Assembly (NCBI GenBank): GCA_013397435.1
Contig: VZRG01001061.1
Coordinates: 51,080-115,079 of the forward strand
Source of the DNA: Erythrocercus mccallii
Lineage: Eukaryota; Chordata; Aves; Passeriformes; Dicruridae
Direction of reading: 5' to 3'
Length of the DNA: 64,000 bases
Shown here in pieces: positions 26,520-37,009 of the stretch. A model generated the notes under the pieces. It was not told the DNA's origin and ran no database searches. It saw only the letters and a program-made list of their open reading frames with translations. Both the position numbers and the translations under genes were made by a program. Each line of letters begins with the position of its first letter. The first letter of the stretch is position 1.

Positions 26520-26710
26520 TGCCCTGTGAAATTAGAGTGCCCGGGCCCCAGGCGAGTCCGTGGCTCTTGGCTTAAGGTCATCATTTCTTTCTTGCTAAGT
26601 CTAATTTCTTTTCTCAGTTGTACCAGATCAGTTTGAGGGATTTAATGGGATTCGTGGGATTTTCATTTTCCTGAGAGCCTACTACATTTATAGGCAAAAA
26701 AATACCGTTC
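26520..26710. promoter_or_regulatory. Candidate conserved element with retained CpGs
   Basis: Within CpG-poor DNA, this block has CpGs at about 26542, 26553, 26559 and 26653 and a short GC-rich core (GCCCGGGCCCCAGGCGAG), followed by T-rich sequence with TTCTCAG. There is no open frame across it. The CpG cluster and texture suggest a constrained regulatory element, by inference only. Confidence 0.28.
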
Positions 26711-27114
26711 CGCCTTTTTTCCCCCAACATTTCTGTAAAAAGCTCCACCTTCCAGGGGTCTACATTAAATTTTTTAATACTACAGAGAATCCTTGATTTG
26801 CAACAGAATATTCAGAGTAGAAGATGCTTTCTTTGCAACTACCCCTCCCATCCTTCAGCTTTACAAAAGTTTTCTTCACAAAGTTCCAAACCATTCTGGT
26901 TTAGATGCAGAGCACTGTGAAGCTTAACATTAAGTTAAACTTTTTTTCCTTTCTTATGGAGTGTGCATTTTGGGGCAGAGTTGTTAAGCAAGAAAAATAA
27001 CAAAAGATCCTCTACAGAAAAAGTCATTTTCTGGGAGGAATTTTAGTTCATACCTATTGAATTCTCACAAGGAGCTGGGTTTATTGTTTGTTTGTTTTAA
27101 AATGAGAAACAACA

Positions 27115-27205
27115 TTCAGTTCCACATTCAGAATTTGTATGTCACGTTTCAGCCTGGAGCATATTTTTACGGTTAAGTTATAAACTCTTAAATTAAGAAT
27201 TTATC
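27115..27205. repeat. Unnamed old interspersed repeat, copy A
   Basis: Bases 27136-27185 align without gaps to 45870-45919: 38 of 50 are identical, and 10 of the 12 differences are transitions. Shared blocks include TGTATG, TTTCAGCC and AAGTTATAAAC / GAGTTATAAAC. Similarity fades outward but probably covers about 90 bp. I cannot name the family. An ancient amniote SINE or LINE end is plausible. Confidence 0.7.
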
Positions 27206-27420
27206 ATAAAAATACACGACAACCCTCTCACAATAACATTGAGAACATCACCACTATAATGATAAAAATGATTAAATGCCATCATTCTGTTCAAGACATT
27301 GCCAACAGATTTTGTGTTAACTGCCTGCAATTAAAGGTCTGTCTCTTTTAATAACAACATATTAATATGAATTCTGCCTGTACTTTTTTAGCTTCCAAAA
27401 TATTATTAAAATAAATAAGC
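27206..27420. promoter_or_regulatory. Candidate conserved AT-rich element
   Basis: Complex AT-rich sequence with CTGCAATTAAAGG, TTTTAATAACAAC and ATATTAATATG cores. It directly follows repeat copy A. The pattern resembles vertebrate conserved non-coding elements with homeodomain sites, but this is texture only. Confidence 0.25.
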
Positions 27421-28315
27421 TTAAGATGAGAAAGAGTAACACAAACAGGAAAACAGACTGTTTCACAATTATAAAGCCCTTGGCAATAGACTTCAGTTTT
27501 ATAATAAACCTGAATTCCTTAATACAGGTTACCCAGAGCAGGAGAGAAGTTCTCTACTAACCTGATTTAACATGCCTGCCTGGGAGTACTGAGCATTCAA
27601 AACATTGTAGTCTGTAATCTGCTGGAGCATCCTAATGAACTGGGGAAGCAAGATTAAACTAAAATAAATACCTAATTTTTTAAAGTATTACAGAGGGGCA
27701 GCAAGAAGATTTCTACTGGCAGTAGGATGCATATTTTTTTAAGTCTCTTCATTAGTCATTACAAATAAATTAGCTAACTGCTAAATAACAAAAAAAGACA
27801 GGCACTAATTAGAGTAGTGGCTTAGACAACTGTGTGTATTCAAAGTTAAAACTTAATTAGAAGTTAAAACTATGTTGTTTTATTGATGTGTACTTAGCAT
27901 TTTTAGCCCTTTAAACATTAAATGGAGGTTCACTTAGGAAAGGACATTACAATGAAACATTTAAATACACTGCTAATTTTCTCCTCCAGTTAGTGATACT
28001 TGCCTTTTTCCTGACAGAGTCACTAGCAAAAAAAAGAGCAAAATGAGAAACCTGCCAAACATGAGCAAATATTTTTACCTTTTTCTGAGAGTAAATGATT
28101 GTCTCTGAATTGCTACTCTTCTTATTCTAGTTTTATTCTTTTCATTTGTTGGCAAGGGAATTCATATCCTCCAGCCCCTCTCCTGCCTCCCAACAATGAT
28201 ATTGGGCTAATAAATTCTTACTGCTTTTTTCCATCTATCAAAACCACTGCACAAATTGCTGCCTAGGAGTCCTCACCACTGAGCCACACATACTGCTGAC
28301 CCCCCTTGGGAACAG
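27421..28315. other. Non-coding stretch, nothing recognised
   Basis: AT-rich, with no frame above 60 codons. An 11-base direct repeat, AAGTTAAAACT, occurs twice near 27843-27868. Confidence 0.5.
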
Positions 28316-28319
28316 CAAG

Positions 28320-28500
28320 CAGAACCCTGTGCCAATCAGCAATTATAAGATAATGGTACTAAAAAGCCTGAACCTGGGAGTTATTCACTTGCTCTGCCAA
28401 TGCTTGTAGGATTCTTTTATGTGCCTGGGAATTAAGTAATTAACGGACTAATTTATTGTTCACTATAAAGGATTTTTCTCTCTCTAGTCAGGTTTGACAT
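28320..28500. promoter_or_regulatory. Candidate conserved element
   Basis: Contains CCAATCAGCAATTATAAGATAA, then GAATTAAGTAATTAACGGACTAATTTATTG and CACTATAAAGG. CCAAT, GATA-like (AGATAA) and several homeodomain-type cores are packed into 180 bp with no open frame. The regulatory role is inferred. Confidence 0.28.
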
Positions 28501-28504
28501 CATC

Positions 28505-29630
28505 AAAATTCACCACCACATCAGAACATGCCAATTGTTCATCCTCATCTCCAAAAAACAAAGAAATCCATTAAAACACTGCTTTATAGCTTAAGCTTGC
28601 TTTGGGAAAAAAATCAAACCCCAACCATAAAAAAAATCACTGTCACAATTTGAGTATTGCCCTCCAATACAAATATACATGCTTTAAATAAAGGGAGTCC
28701 TAAATTGATGAGACCTAGATAAGCCAAAACTGTCATTCCAGTAGGTGGTGAATACATTGGTGCTCCTCACTCTGCAAAGTAAAGCATGAATCTGTTTTTA
28801 AGCATTGTGCAGACTGCATGGGATAATCTAGAACATTTTCCCTACAGAAGCTAGATCATTGCTACAAAGAAAGGACAAGCTTTAACTACTGATTGCAATG
28901 AACACTGCTGTGTTAACCTATAGTCCAAGCCACAGCCAAGAGATCACTGTTAAAGCACAATATATACAACTTGTTTTCTAGCTGATACACAATAGTAAGG
29001 CTTTACCCGCATTACAAATGCATGTTGGGTTAGCAGGAGAGGTTACATTAGAGGAAGTGATGGCTGCAATGTTATAGTAGTCATCATGGGCAAGGAGGAA
29101 TTGTGTTCAACTTCATGGAGTAAAGACTGGTATAGAACAACTTTCTGATTCTGTGCTCTAGGTCTTTTCTTCCAGCGTAGAGGAAGCCTCCTACTTGTCT
29201 TTGCAGAATCTGAAGGAAGGAATCAGCCAAATTTGCAACATAGAAAAGAAAAAAGTAAATTGAAATAACCTTAGAAAATAAAGAATGTGAATTAGAGATG
29301 TCAAAACTCCTTTACTAAGGTTTTTTAATAAATAGGATCAATAACTATTGGAAAGATCAAGGTATTTCCATACCTGTCTCAGTTCAGGTTATTGTCAAGC
29401 TGTTCTCTCAAGACTGGTCCAACTAGGATGTTTTTGGGATTTTAGTATTTACAATGTTGTTCCTGCATCTCTTCTGGTCCAGTCACATCAGACTCATCAG
29501 CCAGAGTTTAAAACATACCAAAATGACCCCATGACTCTGGGTTATTACAGAGCAGAAGCATCAAAAGAAAACTTTTGGGACTGAGAGGGCTGAGCATCAA
29601 GCAGGGTGGCAAGGAAGGTGTATTTGTCAA
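28505..29630. other. Non-coding stretch, nothing recognised
   Basis: No recognised gene or element. The only frame of note, 78 codons at 29348-29584, has no known motif. Confidence 0.5.
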
Positions 29631-29633
29631 AAA

Positions 29634-30086
29634 AAATCACAGAAGTCTGGTAAGGCTGGAAAGGACCACAGTGGATAATCTGGTCTAACCTCCCTCAAAC
29701 AGAGTCATCCTAGAGCACACTGCACAGGATTGCATCCACAGGTTCTGGAATATCTCCAGTGAGAGAGACTCCACAGCCTCTGGGCAATCTGTTCAGTGCA
29801 TAGTCACCCTCACGGTGAAGAACTTCTTCCTCGTGTTCAGGTGGAACTTCTTGTGCATCAGTTTCTGTCCATTGCCTCTTGTCCTATTGCTTGGCACCAC
29901 CCAGCAGAGCCTGGATCCAGCCTCTTTCACACCTCCCTTCACTACTTACAGACACTGATGAGGGCCCCTCTCAGTCATTCCTTGGCTGAGCAGCTCCAGC
30001 TCCCTCAGTCTTTTTTCATGAGATGCTCCAGTCCCTCCATCGTCTCTGTTGCCCTCTGCCAGCCCAGCTGCAGGAGCTCCCTGTCT
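29634..30086 (-). mobile_element. CR1 LINE fragment, 3' side of an assembly gap
   Basis: This is the complement of CR1 ORF2 C-terminus and 3' end. Plus-strand markers in order are GGCTGGAAAGGACC, GGTCTAACCTCCCT, TGCACAGGATTGCATCC, ATCTCCAGTGAGAGAGACTCC, TGAAGAACTTCTTCCTCGTG and CAGCTGCAGGAGCTCCCTGTCT. On the minus strand the ORF2 motif FFTVRV is encoded at 29805-29822, and a few codons on there is a TGA stop (29793-29795) where family members carry W-N. The copy is therefore a dead pseudo-element. It shares its 3' subfamily markers with the inserted CR1 at 63698-63841. Confidence 0.92.
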
Positions 30087-30341
30087 NNNNNNNNNNNNNN
30101 NNNNNNNNNNNNNNNNNNNNNNNNNNNNNNNNNNNNNNNNNNNNNNNNNNNNNNNNNNNNNNNNNNNNNNNNNNNNNNNNNNNNNNNNNNNNNNNNNNNN
30201 NNNNNNNNNNNNNNNNNNNNNNNNNNNNNNNNNNNNNNNNNNNNNNNNNNNNNNNNNNNNNNNNNNNNNNNNNNNNNNNNNNNNNNNNNNNNNNNNNNNN
30301 NNNNNNNNNNNNNNNNNNNNNNNNNNNNNNNNNNNNNNNNN
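30087..30341. other. Assembly gap (255 N)
   Basis: A run of N inside the CR1 element. Any open frame drawn across it is meaningless. CR1-like sequence on both sides continues in the same order and orientation, so the missing bases are most likely CR1 interior. Confidence 0.99.
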
Positions 30342-30614
30342 TGTAGAATTCAGGTGGTTCTTCTGTGCCCCTCTCTCCAGCCCGTGGGGGCCCTTCCAAA
30401 GAGCTGCACGGCCCCTGGGGTGTTGGCCTCTCCTCCCAGCTCTGTGTCCTCAGAGAACGTGCTGAGGGGGCATCGGCCCCTTCATGGAAGTCCTTGATAA
30501 ATAAGATAAAGTCCTAAAGATAAATAAGTGCTAAAGGGAAATAAGCTAAAAATACTGGGCCCAGTTTGAATGCTGGGGACACCACTAGTGATAGTCCTCC
30601 AACTTTGCAGAACC
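30342..30614 (-). mobile_element. CR1 LINE fragment, 5' side of the assembly gap
   Basis: It continues the CR1 at 29634-30086. Markers after the gap are TGTAGAATTCAGGTGGTTCTT, CTCTCCAGCCCG, CCTCCCAGCTCTGTGTCCTCAGAGAACGTGCTGAGG, CCCCTTCATGGAAGTCCTTGATAAA and GGGGACACCACTAGTGATAG, each a diverged form of CR1 ORF2 sequence read in reverse. Similarity stops near 30614, the 5' truncation point. A local repeat expansion at 30496-30550 is not part of normal CR1 sequence. Confidence 0.85.
30496..30550. repeat. Three imperfect units expanded inside CR1
   Basis: The pattern AAATAAG, a short spacer, then CTAAA occurs three times in a row with shrinking spacers. Bird CR1 has no such array at this point as far as I remember, so it is a local slippage expansion after insertion. 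Confidence 0.6.
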
Positions 30615-31125
30615 TTCCTGAGAAAAACAGACTAAGCCATGCTTTCCTGACTTGGACAGAGAAGAACTTCTTAACACTTCTTGGTGGAAGAGGCAAAAAA
30701 AAAAGGTTAAAGAATGGTGAGTTTGTTAAATCTAAAATGAAAAGTTATTAAAAGAAAAGTGAAAATGCAGAACATCGTAACACTAATGAAAATCTGGCTG
30801 AAAAGTTGTATTGAAGGACAGCACAGAGAAAAATCATGATATCAATTCATAATACATCATGCAAGTATTTTTAATGAACTTTTTTTTAGTCCATAGCTCA
30901 AATCCTGACATTTATTATTTCAATGATTTCAGATGCTCTTTCCAGGATTTCTGTGAAAAAAAGAAAGCCATTTTCAAACCCTGAAACAAATTGGCTCCTA
31001 TATGTAAGTTTAAATTATCCATCACCCTGAAGGAGGATTCAAGCAAAATCGAAGGCCATCTTGATGAATAATCAAGGTAAATTTGTCACATTTTTTACTG
31101 TGCTGCATACTTCCAGAGTTTCATA
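30615..31125. other. Non-coding stretch, nothing recognised
   Basis: AT-rich flank of the CR1 element. The short frame at 30566-30751 begins inside the CR1 remnant and is not called as a gene. Confidence 0.5.
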
Positions 31126-31129
31126 AAAA

Positions 31130-31480
31130 GATCCACATAATTAGTTTAGCTTACCAGGAAAAAAAAGTTGAATGACAAGGTCAGGCTCTTGCCCTTTCAG
31201 TAAATTAGAGAAGATTGCCATAAATTGCATAATATAATGAAACACCAATTTGCATATTTGCTGCTATATTAAAAGGGATCAGTTTTAGCTCGCAAAGCAG
31301 AACAAATAAAAACATGCATTTTAATAACTCAAATTACTCCCAGGAAGTGACCCTCAGCAGAAAGCCTGATTATCACTACTTAATTAGAAGCCTTGGAAAT
31401 CTAAATCCTCCTTTAAATCCTATTCTGTGTACAGTGAAAGATGAAGCCGTGAGTTTTGTCTTAGATTCAATATTTACTCT
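31130..31480. promoter_or_regulatory. Candidate conserved non-coding element
   Basis: Dense AT-rich but non-repetitive sequence with ATAATTAG (31138), ATAAATTGCATAATATAATG, AATTTGCATATTTGC, TTTTAATAACTCAAATTACTC and CTTAATTAGAAG (31380). Multiple homeodomain/POU-type cores and no open frame make it one of the strongest enhancer-like textures in the window. It is an inference without alignment. Confidence 0.32.
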
Positions 31481-31615
31481 TTACTAATATGTTTGCAGGG
31501 GAGACTTTCCAAGCATTATGAAGACATGCAAAAAATTAATATTCAAAGAAAGAGTGCATAAAACCTGTGTTGGCTTGCAGGTGCAAAGCAATTAACAAGC
31601 TGGCATTTGCAGTAC

Positions 31616-31635
31616 TTTTAATTAATTAATTAAAA
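31616..31635. repeat. 20-bp perfect palindrome of TTAA/TAAT repeats
   Basis: A TTTT(AATT)3AAAA arrangement that equals its own complement and contains overlapping TAATTA homeodomain cores. It may be a simple repeat or a clustered binding site. Confidence 0.75.
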
Positions 31636-31639
31636 ATTC

Positions 31640-32355
31640 AAAGCTGACTTTCATTTCTTTAAATGTTTGAACATTTTATCCATCAATAATGAACCACTAC
31701 TTACTGCTGTGCTACAACAGCTGGTAAATGAAAAACTTAGTCCAACACTGTAAAAAAAATGCACAGGAATTTCACATTTTGCTTTCTCCTTGCAATTTAA
31801 AAATGCACTAGATTATGAAACTCTGTATGATGTGGAGGTGAACCTTGTGTCTGCTTAGTTGTAAAAATAAATTGCATTCTGTATTACAGGTCAATCTAGA
31901 ACAGGAATTAAAATCAACGTTTCAATATAAAATTTATTTTGGTTTAAATTTTAATTTAACTTGAAAAATTTAATTCTGTCTGCTTTGAAAAGTCAAGAGA
32001 TTTTTCTCAAGAATAAAGTGTTTAAAGATAAACCTAATCTTCAAAGGTTAAAATTATATTATAAAAAGAGATCTGGAGTAATTTCTAAATGGTTGCAAAT
32101 AATAAATACTCATAGAAAGGTGCTGCTATTAAATTTACAGTTTGCTATCATTTGAATGATAAATGCATTGTTTTCAGCAGAAGGAATTTGATCAGTATGT
32201 ATTTAAAAGACACTGTCATTAATATACTTTAATTAAAACATAAATACTACATTGCTACCTCACTAGGCATTCACTCAGCTGGAACTAACTGTATTTGCTT
32301 AATCTACAATTTTAGATGTATTAGCAAAAATAAATGTTGGTGAATGTAAGAGCCT
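31640..32355. other. AT-rich non-coding stretch
   Basis: Very AT-rich, with one 64-codon plus frame at 31961-32155 rich in lysine and leucine that has no recognised motif. Nothing else is seen. Confidence 0.5.
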
Positions 32356-32359
32356 GATT

Positions 32360-32920
32360 ACATATCTTGGGTAAATTGGTGATAATGAGTCAAGAGACTT
32401 TGTGTTCATTCACATATATTAGAATAAGAATCATTATGAAATTAAAGCTAAGATTAATCCTGCTAATGACACCATGGAGCATCTGGGAATAAGATAACCC
32501 AGATGTCAAATTCACTGTGATACTGTGCTGCTATTTGATAGAGTAACCCCTTGAAGTGTTCTTCTAAGGCAGCTAGCTGGTACCCCACAGTCCCAGCACT
32601 TGAAATGCAAATGAGTGACAAGATAGACTAATAATGAGAGCAGATTCTAGCAGTAAGGAAAATGAATTAATTAAAAAAAAAATCTGAACCACTGATAAGA
32701 ACAAGCAGCAGGCAACCCAATGTCCTCAATTAGGGTGGATGACATCTGCAGTGTATTTCTCTCTAATAAAGCCCTCACTCTGTATTCCAAAGCACACGAT
32801 TCTAACACTGTTAACATTTTAATGTCTTGGGCGTGCATGGTAACATTAATTACAAGATGATTTGGATGACTTCTGAATCTCTTTTATGTCTTCCACTGAG
32901 TAAAAATCTGAGTTGCAGCT
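32360..32920. promoter_or_regulatory. Candidate conserved non-coding element cluster
   Basis: It contains a perfect octamer ATGCAAAT (32605-32612), AAGATTAATCCTGCTAATGAC (bicoid/homeodomain-type cores, about 32451-32470), GGAATAAGATAACCC (GATA-like), ATTAATTAAAA and ACATTAATTACAAG. There are no open frames. The combination is typical of developmental enhancers; the identity is inferred. Confidence 0.33.
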
Positions 32921-32924
32921 TTGA

Positions 32925-35900
32925 TATCATAAATAAAATGTAGAGACCTGCCAAGCATTAAAGCTCTCCTGAAGTAACTCAGATCTGCTAAGTTACATTA
33001 AACCTTTATAGCTAAGTAAAGAGCATTCTCTATGAATTCAAAGAGGGTCAGTGTCTATACATTTTAATGGCAAAGCTTTACACATCTCCAGCATTTTTCT
33101 TTAGACTGCAGCTGTTGTTGTTTTTAATTACTAATGAATTGAATCTAATGTTTTGTTGAGCTCAATTTACCTTCTCCCAGCATTTGTTCAGAAACTCACA
33201 CCAGGATTAAGCGACTTGCTTCCTAATTTCCCCAACCCTCAGTCTTCTCTTCCTGCTAACTGCTCTGCTTCTTGTCTGGAAAGAACAATTGTTAGCACAA
33301 ACACTCCCGAAACAAGACAAAGATTATCTCCAGCTGAAAAAAGCCACACTTAAATGTAGCACAAGCCTCAGTGAGCAAACCAAGAGCAATCCAGGATCCC
33401 CATGGGTTTTTCTGAGTCACACAAATATAGCAGGACTTCATCTCCCTTGCAGTTAGGCACACCAACCACCCACTGCACTGCCATCATCGTCAGCTGTGTA
33501 AATACACTCAGTGCAGTGGGGGAAAAAATGAACAAGGGACAGCTTTTGTGGAGGGAAGACACCCAGTGTCCCTGGTTCTGTACTGCCCCGAATCTTCTGT
33601 ACATCAGTACAGTAAAAGCAAGGAGGAAGCTTTTCACACAGTTTCATAGCCCACTTCATGTCAGTGCAAATGCAAGGAGCAAAGGCATGCAGAATGGAGC
33701 TTTTATTTTCTAAATTAATGCCTGAAGCAATGAACTTTCACCAGAGTTTGGGTGGCTGAGTCAAGATGCCCAACCTTCTTGCAGCTTCACTTGCAAAACT
33801 TCTCATGAAACTTCACTCTGCCATAAGTTATGATACACAGTTCAGTAGGAGCTTTATGAGAAACATCATTGTAGGAAATAATAGCAATATGTCAATCCAC
33901 AGTTAAGATTTGTGGTCATGAGATTGGTGATGAGAATACACTTAAACCATTTCACATTGTTAAAACTTCTTCCCCCAGCATCTTATATCTGTGCCCTTTT
34001 CAGATGACATTTCTGGGACAACATCACTAGTCTTGTCTTCTGCTTTTGTTGGGTTCCATGCACATACACTCTTCTCTGTCTTGCTCACCCATATATGTAA
34101 CCACATGCAGCTTTTTCTTGTTCTGACCCCCTCCTCCCCAAATATATTGATGAGACCTTTACTAGTCTATTTTTTTATAAGCCTGAGACAAGATAATTGG
34201 AGAGAAAGTAAGAGGAAAGCAAACTGGCCTCAGGATCTCTGCCTTCAAATATATTTTTGGTGCATTTTAGAGGGTAATTGATACAAAATCTCATTTAATG
34301 CAGATAATTCTTTCATTTTTAAACCTTCAGAGCCACAAAAATTAATGAAGCACTGAGAAATTTCAGAGAATGTCTCAATGTTAATAATTTTAAAACCTTT
34401 GTCTGAGGAGCATGGATAATAATTTCTACCATTATTTTGTTGCAGTAGATTTTGTCATCCAGGTGGAGCCAGCTGCTGGCACAGTCATGCTCTCTCTATG
34501 CTAGAAATGTGGGGGGGATTTAGTATTCAGAATTGAAAATATTTTTATTGATATAATTTTAAAAAGTGTACCCTTTTAAATCCACCAGCCCACGATCTGC
34601 TCTGTCAGGAAAGTAACTCACATAAAGTTGCATAAAAGGCAGAGACTCCCCTGCACAAAGATTTGACAGCACTCACATCTTCAGACTTACTGACATTCCA
34701 CAGCCATGTGGATTTTAATTTTATTTTAGCCCTTCTTTTTAGTTTATATTGGTTGTTCTCCTCTCAGAATCTCTAGATCAGCTGCAGAGGACTTGTGAAG
34801 ATGGAATAATCCACCCAAACACCGGGCATTCAGAGAATTGAAAATTTTACTCAAGTACCCCTAAAATTAGGTTCAAACAAAGAGTGCAGCATGCCTATAC
34901 CTATAAGTAAATCTGTACTATCAGCTCTAGCTATTGGAATGTATGTGCAACTGGAACCATGGGTTATTCAAAAATATTGTATTGCACGTTCACAAAATGA
35001 AAGCACAAACAGCAAATCATCCCGATCTGCTGTCCTGCATCATGTTGTCGGTGGTGGTCTTTGCTAAGAGCTTGTCCCAGGCTACATCACTTATCCTATT
35101 AATCAACATCTTAATGACCATTCCAAGTGGCTTTTGAGCAGAAGACTAAGCACCCACTGTCTAAGCACCCTTCCGTTTCGTGGAGAAGCTGTGTCCTCCT
35201 CAAAACGGCTTTGCACCATGCTCTGCCTTTCTACTTCACCCTGCTCGCCCCTGCAATGACCTGGCAGTGAGCTGAAGGCACAAGAGTCTCCTTAGCTTTC
35301 ATTCCTTGGAGCTGGCTTGCTAGGGTGCCTTCACAGAGCACTGCATGCCTGCTGTGGTTTCACCTCAGTCTACACTGAACTCAAAATTTCAGCAGTTTTA
35401 AAACCCCATAAGCCTGTATCTCTCCTCTGACAATACTAGCAGATTTGTTTCCCTGAGTTTTTCTGTTAGAAAATAGCATGATGCACCTCCCTGCAAGAAC
35501 ATGGAGTAACTGTATAACTGCTGGAGCTTTTCAAAATTTATAATATAAGCTTCATTACAGGAAAAAAAAAAATAGGTATGCATAAAATGTGGCTTTTAAA
35601 TAGCTGAAATGCTTGTAATGTAACCACAGGGACAAACTAGAAATCCAGAGGGGAAAGACCATAGAAGAGTTCAAGAACTACTCCTTAAAAAGGTAACTGT
35701 TTTATCTACACACCACCACTTTCACAGGTATGTTTAGCAAATTGCAAGCCAGCAGGTTCCAAGAACAACCATATCGGGAATTTCCAAGGCAAAAGTTTAA
35801 GTTACAGTTACACAGGTCTTGTCTTTCCTTGTGCTTGGGCAAAATTGCCATTAATATTAATGGCAGACAGGCATGCATGTAAAGGAGAGAAACCCCTAAT

Positions 35901-36975
35901 TAGTGTCGTATCACATGCAACATTCCTAACAGGGAAACCATTTTGTATGCCCTAATTGCACAAAATTGGCAACAAGTTACCGTATGCATCTGTATCAAAG
36001 GCTACAGAAGCTCATGAATTCTCCAGTGGTAGGAAAACGTGCCCATACTGCAGAGTTGGGGTGACAAAAGCAGTCTGTGTGTTATTCTTACAACCTCTGC
36101 TACCTAGCAAAGGTAGCCCTCCAGGGGTCCCTCACTCACCAGGGTTCCTGCTGCATGTCTCACAGGGTAAGCACAAGTACCTGTGTTTTCCATCAAGGCA
36201 GAGATATTTTTCAGCTTTTTTTACTTAAACAGATCTGACTGATCAATCTGTGCTGATATGCAGATATTACACAACTGCACTAAGAACACTGCAGCCTTAC
36301 AAAAATATCAGAATTACACTGATCATATCAGAGGGTAGGGCCTCCTCCCTCTAATTTACAGGAAATTTCTTCATATAACGCACTGCTACAAATCACAAGA
36401 AAGTCCATTTGGCTGCAGCAAGATGTTCAAGGTTCCAGTCATGCACACTATGATTTCCACTAAATACAAAGCATTACGAATTCTGCAAAAGTATTTCAGA
36501 ATTCTTCATATTTTTAAGTCAAAGTCAATATTTTTTTCTAAGTAAAACAATAAGCCAATTTTATCTGTAAGCAAAGGTAAGTGGTTAAGTAGAAATCTGA
36601 GTAGCAATTGTGACCACTACATTCTTATAATATCCACCTTTTTAGATTTTTAAATCTTTAAATATACATTTCTTAAGCATCTCTGTTTTCCCCTCCTTAA
36701 AACATCAGCACAAACAGTAACTCAAGTAACTCAGTTAACGTCTCACTAATGCATCAGACCACATTTTTGCTCCAGAGATTCAAGACAGAAAAATATCTTA
36801 TTCAACATTTTTTAATTTTTAAACTGGAGAAAAGAAATACTGTGCAAAACATTTTCACCTAAATACTTAATTGGAAGTCAACATAAATAGAAGACTGGCA
36901 TCAACCTACTTAACGAGAAACATGACTGACTCACTTGATATTTTCTTCACTTAACATAGAAGTTTCTTTCAAAAA
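32925..36975. other. Non-coding stretch, little recognised
   Basis: Short frames on both strands (at most 103 codons, around 33402-33713) without known motifs. It includes the inverted repeat at 33469-33520 and a G7 run near 34511. No mobile element is recognised. Confidence 0.5.
33469..33520. repeat. Perfect 12-bp inverted repeat with 28-base loop
   Basis: CCCACTGCACTG (33469-33480) is exactly complementary to CAGTGCAGTGGG (33509-33520). The arms are GC-rich for this region. The stem is too short for a normal microRNA precursor. Confidence 0.85.
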
Positions 36976-36981
36976 ATGAGA

Positions 36982-37007
36982 TTTTTTTTGTTTGTTTGTT
37001 TGTTTTT
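36982..37007. repeat. (TTTG)n microsatellite
   Basis: A T8 run leads into four TTTG units and then a T run. It is short and interrupted. Confidence 0.85.
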
Positions 37008-37009
37008 CT

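Noticed and set aside
29796..30497. Open frames of 107-233 codons spanning the N run
   Set aside because: They are created by translating N as X across an assembly gap inside a CR1 element.
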